Shown here piece by piece: positions 54,739 through 56,795 of a DNA stretch of 56,795 nucleotides. Every line of letters starts with the position of its first letter. Within the stretch, counting starts at the first letter, position 1. Location: NCBI GenBank assembly GCA_003135055.1, contig PLDF01000180.1:1-56795 (forward strand). The letters run 5' to 3'. Made by a program: the position numbers and the translations under genes. The DNA comes from Bryobacterales bacterium. GTDB taxonomy: Bacteria; Acidobacteriota; Terriglobia; Bryobacterales; Bryobacteraceae. The notes beneath the pieces were generated by a model, which was not told where the DNA came from, searched no databases, and saw nothing but the letters and a program-made list of their open reading frames with translations.

Positions 54739-56795
54739 TTATTGGATGCTGGCCGTCACCGTGTTCGCCTCGTGGCCGCCCACCGTGATCACAATGTTGA
54801 CCAACCCCGCCCCCGCCAGAGTACCGGGCACTTGGAGATTGACTTGGTCCAGCCCTGGATATTGCCCCTGAGCGCCCCAGAAAACCACCGGCAGATTTAC
54901 GCCATTCACGGTGGCAGTCGGCGAAACCGCATAACGAATCCCCGTGCCGTATAGCACCAGAAAAACCTGATTTCCGGGAGTGCTTACGTCGATTGGGTTG
55001 GGCACGTATTGGTTCGTGGCCGAATTCATCGCCGCCGAGCTCGCGGTGGTTTGGGAGCCATCGGGGCTCGCGTAAACTACCTGGCCCGCATAGACGCCCT
55101 GCCCGCTCATATTGGCGGTAAAGATACCCGGCGCCACGAGCGTGACGGCGATCGCCGTCGCTACTGTGCCGCCGCCTGGAAGCGTAACTGTCACTGTGGC
55201 CGGGCCCGCGGCGGTGGCGCCGGGAATCACAAAATTGATCTGTCCGGCGGAGGCGAACACTCCGTACAGCTCCGCCATGCGGCCCACCCCGGCGCTATCG
55301 GCGATCTTCACGGTCACCCCGCCAAGCGACGTGGTCAGCGGGAGCGTGGCTGCGGTATCCCCGTTTAGCCCGGTGACGTTGAACAGGCTGGCCACCTCGT
55401 CGGGAGCGAAGCTGGACGACAGATTCGCAGCCGCGTTGGTTACGATCGGAAGCGTCCCGGAAGTGCTGCCTTTGAAGTTGCCGTCACCCGCGTACACGGC
55501 CACAATCGGGAGACCGGCGGCGCTCGCGGCCACGTTAGCCATGGCGTTTCCGCCCGACAGGCTGGCGCTGGCGGCCACCGTATTGTTCGATGTATTCACA
55601 AACTGTATGAGGCCCGTGGGCGTCCCGGCCCCCGGAGCTACAGGAGTGACGGCCGCCATCAGGGCCATTTGTCCGGAAACTATGGTTAAGGAGAGCGACG
55701 CGGCGGTGGAAGCCTCTGAAACCGTCACGCTAATGGTACGGCTCGCCGAAGGCCAGGTGCTATCGCCGCTGTATTGCGCCGTAATAATGTCACTCCCCAC
55801 GGCGAGGGTATTCACGGTGGCCGACGCCGTTCCGGATACCAGCGTGGCCGTGCCAACCGGCGAGCCCGACGCGGCCAGCGCGCCAGTTTGCGAGAACGTC
55901 GCTTGTCCGGTAGGCGCCGCGAATCCGGCGGGCGCCGTGACGGGACCAACGGTAGCAGTGAGCACGACCGCCTGGCCATAAACGGAGGCGCCGGGCGCGG
56001 CCGTTACCGCGAGTGTCACCGGCGCATTGACGAACTGCCCGTAACCGGCCTGGGCCGCGGGGAATATGCTATCGCCACTATATTGGGCGATGATGGTATG
56101 CGAACCACCGGCCAGCGTAGCGATAGCATAAGCGGCCTGCCCGCCGGATAGGCTGGCACTGCCCAGTAATTTCGTGCCATCGAGGAACTGCACCGATCCT
56201 GTGGCGGAGCCAGAGGATCCGCCACCGGTGGTAACCGATGCCGTGAAGGTGACCGATTGCCCCAGCGTGGACGGGTTTGCGCTGCTGCCGAGCGACAAGG
56301 TGGAAGTAGCCGGCGAGAACGTACTCGTGGCGAGCGACGTGCTGCCGGTGAAATTGCCGTCTCCGGAATAGACGGCCGTCACCGTGCCGGGTGAAATAGC
56401 CAATGATGCCGTCGCGCCCGCCAAAGTCACCGTACCCAGCACCGTGGTTGGGCTCAGAAACTGCACCGTGCCCGTAAGAGTTCCGGCGCCCGGAGCGGCA
56501 ACCAGGACCGTTACCGAGACCGCCGGCCCGGACAATGTAAGCACGGCGATCGTACTCGCCTTAGAAATGGAGAGCGTGCCATTGACAAACGTGAAGGTGT
56601 AATTGCCGGCTGCAGGCGTTCCACTTACCGTGATGGGATAGTTTCCTACCACGGAACCGGCAGTGGCCGTGGTGGTCAGGCCGGGCGCAACGGAGACCAC
56701 GGCCGAAGTGTCGCCATTCACAAGGCCAGTGATGGCGTCGCTGAACGCGGGGAGCGCCGCACCGTAGACTTTTGAAGCGTTGTTGGCCGTCACGG
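54739..56795 (-). CDS. secreted Ig-like-repeat protein with Solibacter C-terminal domain (5' end beyond the window)
   Basis: 684 or more residues, open to the right edge, so incomplete. Begins with an MBG-type unit (VTANNASKVYGAALPAFSDAITGLVNG), then about four Ig-like (Big_3 type) repeats, each with VTAVYSGDGNFTGSTS or IIAQYSGDS(I/T)(F/W)PA motifs, and ends in the TIGR03437-type domain (GVGRMAELYGVFASAGQINFVIPG, QVFLVLYGTGIRYAVSP, YPGLDQVNLQVPGTLAG). Probably an outer-surface structural or adhesion protein. Third protein of this class in the window. Confidence 0.85.
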   Translation of the reverse strand, partial: VTANNASKVYGAALPAFSDAITGLVNGDTSAVVSVAPGLTTTATAGSVVGNYPITVSGTPAAGNYTFTFVNGTLSISKASTIAVLTLSGPAVSVTVLVAAPGAGTLTGTVQFLSPTTVLGTVTLAGATASLAISPGTVTAVYSGDGNFTGSTSLATSTFSPATSTLSLGSSANPSTLGQSVTFTASVTTGGGSSGSATGSVQFLDGTKLLGSASLSGGQAAYAIATLAGGSHTIIAQYSGDSIFPAAQAGYGQFVNAPVTLAVTAAPGASVYGQAVVLTATVGPVTAPAGFAAPTGQATFSQTGALAASGSPVGTATLVSGTASATVNTLAVGSDIITAQYSGDSTWPSASRTISVTVSEASTAASLSLTIVSGQMALMAAVTPVAPGAGTPTGLIQFVNTSNNTVAASASLSGGNAMANVAASAAGLPIVAVYAGDGNFKGSTSGTLPIVTNAAANLSSSFAPDEVASLFNVTGLNGDTAATLPLTTSLGGVTVKIADSAGVGRMAELYGVFASAGQINFVIPGATAAGPATVTVTLPGGGTVATAIAVTLVAPGIFTANMSGQGVYAGQVVYASPDGSQTTASSAAMNSATNQYVPNPIDVSTPGNQVFLVLYGTGIRYAVSPTATVNGVNLPVVFWGAQGQYPGLDQVNLQVPGTLAGAGLVNIVITVGGHEANTVTASIQ

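Noticed and set aside
1..56795. CRISPR array, rRNA, integrase or transposase
   Set aside because: No regularly spaced direct repeats, no rRNA landmarks, and no DDE/tyrosine/serine recombinase motif seen.

Overview
The window looks like chromosomal DNA of an acidobacterium close to Candidatus Solibacter (Bryobacterales). Inferred from: high G+C; three secreted proteins ending in the C-terminal domain catalogued for Solibacter (TIGR03437-type); a very large MacB-like permease with a cytoplasmic N-terminal extension paired with a PadR regulator (the acidobacterial duplicated-permease type); an IorAB-type molybdenum hydroxylase; and several families of dispersed intergenic palindromes. Identifications rest on reading motifs by eye, without database searches.

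Layout. 1-2.7 kb is a decayed defence-type segment on the minus strand: a truncated XcyI/Cfr9I-like endonuclease, its apparently intact N4-cytosine methyltransferase, a broken 5' remnant of hslV, a small membrane protein and a TIR protein whose C-terminal tail lies in a shifted frame. 2.8-3.7 kb holds a stress-type protein and a cupin. 3.8-9.2 kb is the branched-chain amino acid operon ilvB-ilvN-ilvC-cimA (minus strand), preceded by an unannotated 33-codon Ile/Val-rich leader peptide, a candidate antiterminator and a strong intrinsic terminator: a textbook attenuator. 9.5-17.4 kb carries a secreted protein, a permease remnant and an AddB/AddA-type double-strand-break repair nuclease-helicase pair. 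17.4-25 kb carries a Gfo/Idh/MocA oxidoreductase, padR plus its permease, a truncated second permease and iorAB. 25-30.3 kb has a vapC ruin, a Uma2 protein, the translation cluster rpsP-khpA-rimM-trmD and recQ. 30.3-35 kb has a frameshifted RelE/HigB-type toxin with intact antitoxin, two membrane/envelope proteins, recX, and the TPM-nucleotidyltransferase-LemA-ferredoxin operon.

35.2-37.7 kb is a mini-island: an intact tRNA-Gln(CUG) at one end and a 42-bp near-perfect copy of its 3' end 2.4 kb away, enclosing small membrane/secreted orphan genes but no integrase. 38-41.7 kb holds two orphans and an accessory SecA with a companion gene. 42-47.7 kb is two large secreted beta-propeller/repeat proteins, the second split by a frameshift. 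The right end has a class V aminotransferase, a BrnT/BrnA toxin-antitoxin pair, yqeY, an OPT-family transporter, a LacI-type regulator, a DinB-like protein and a third secreted Solibacter-type protein cut by the window edge.

Two themes run through the window. First, palindromic repeats (families A, B, C) sit in intergenic spaces, at the breakpoint of the truncated permease, and once inside the addB coding region. Second, single-base frameshifts are confined to accessory genes (hslV remnant, TIR, vapC, HigB-type toxin, secreted protein, BrnT) while all long housekeeping frames are intact, which suggests real decay more than random sequencing error. No CRISPR array, rRNA, integrase or transposase was seen.
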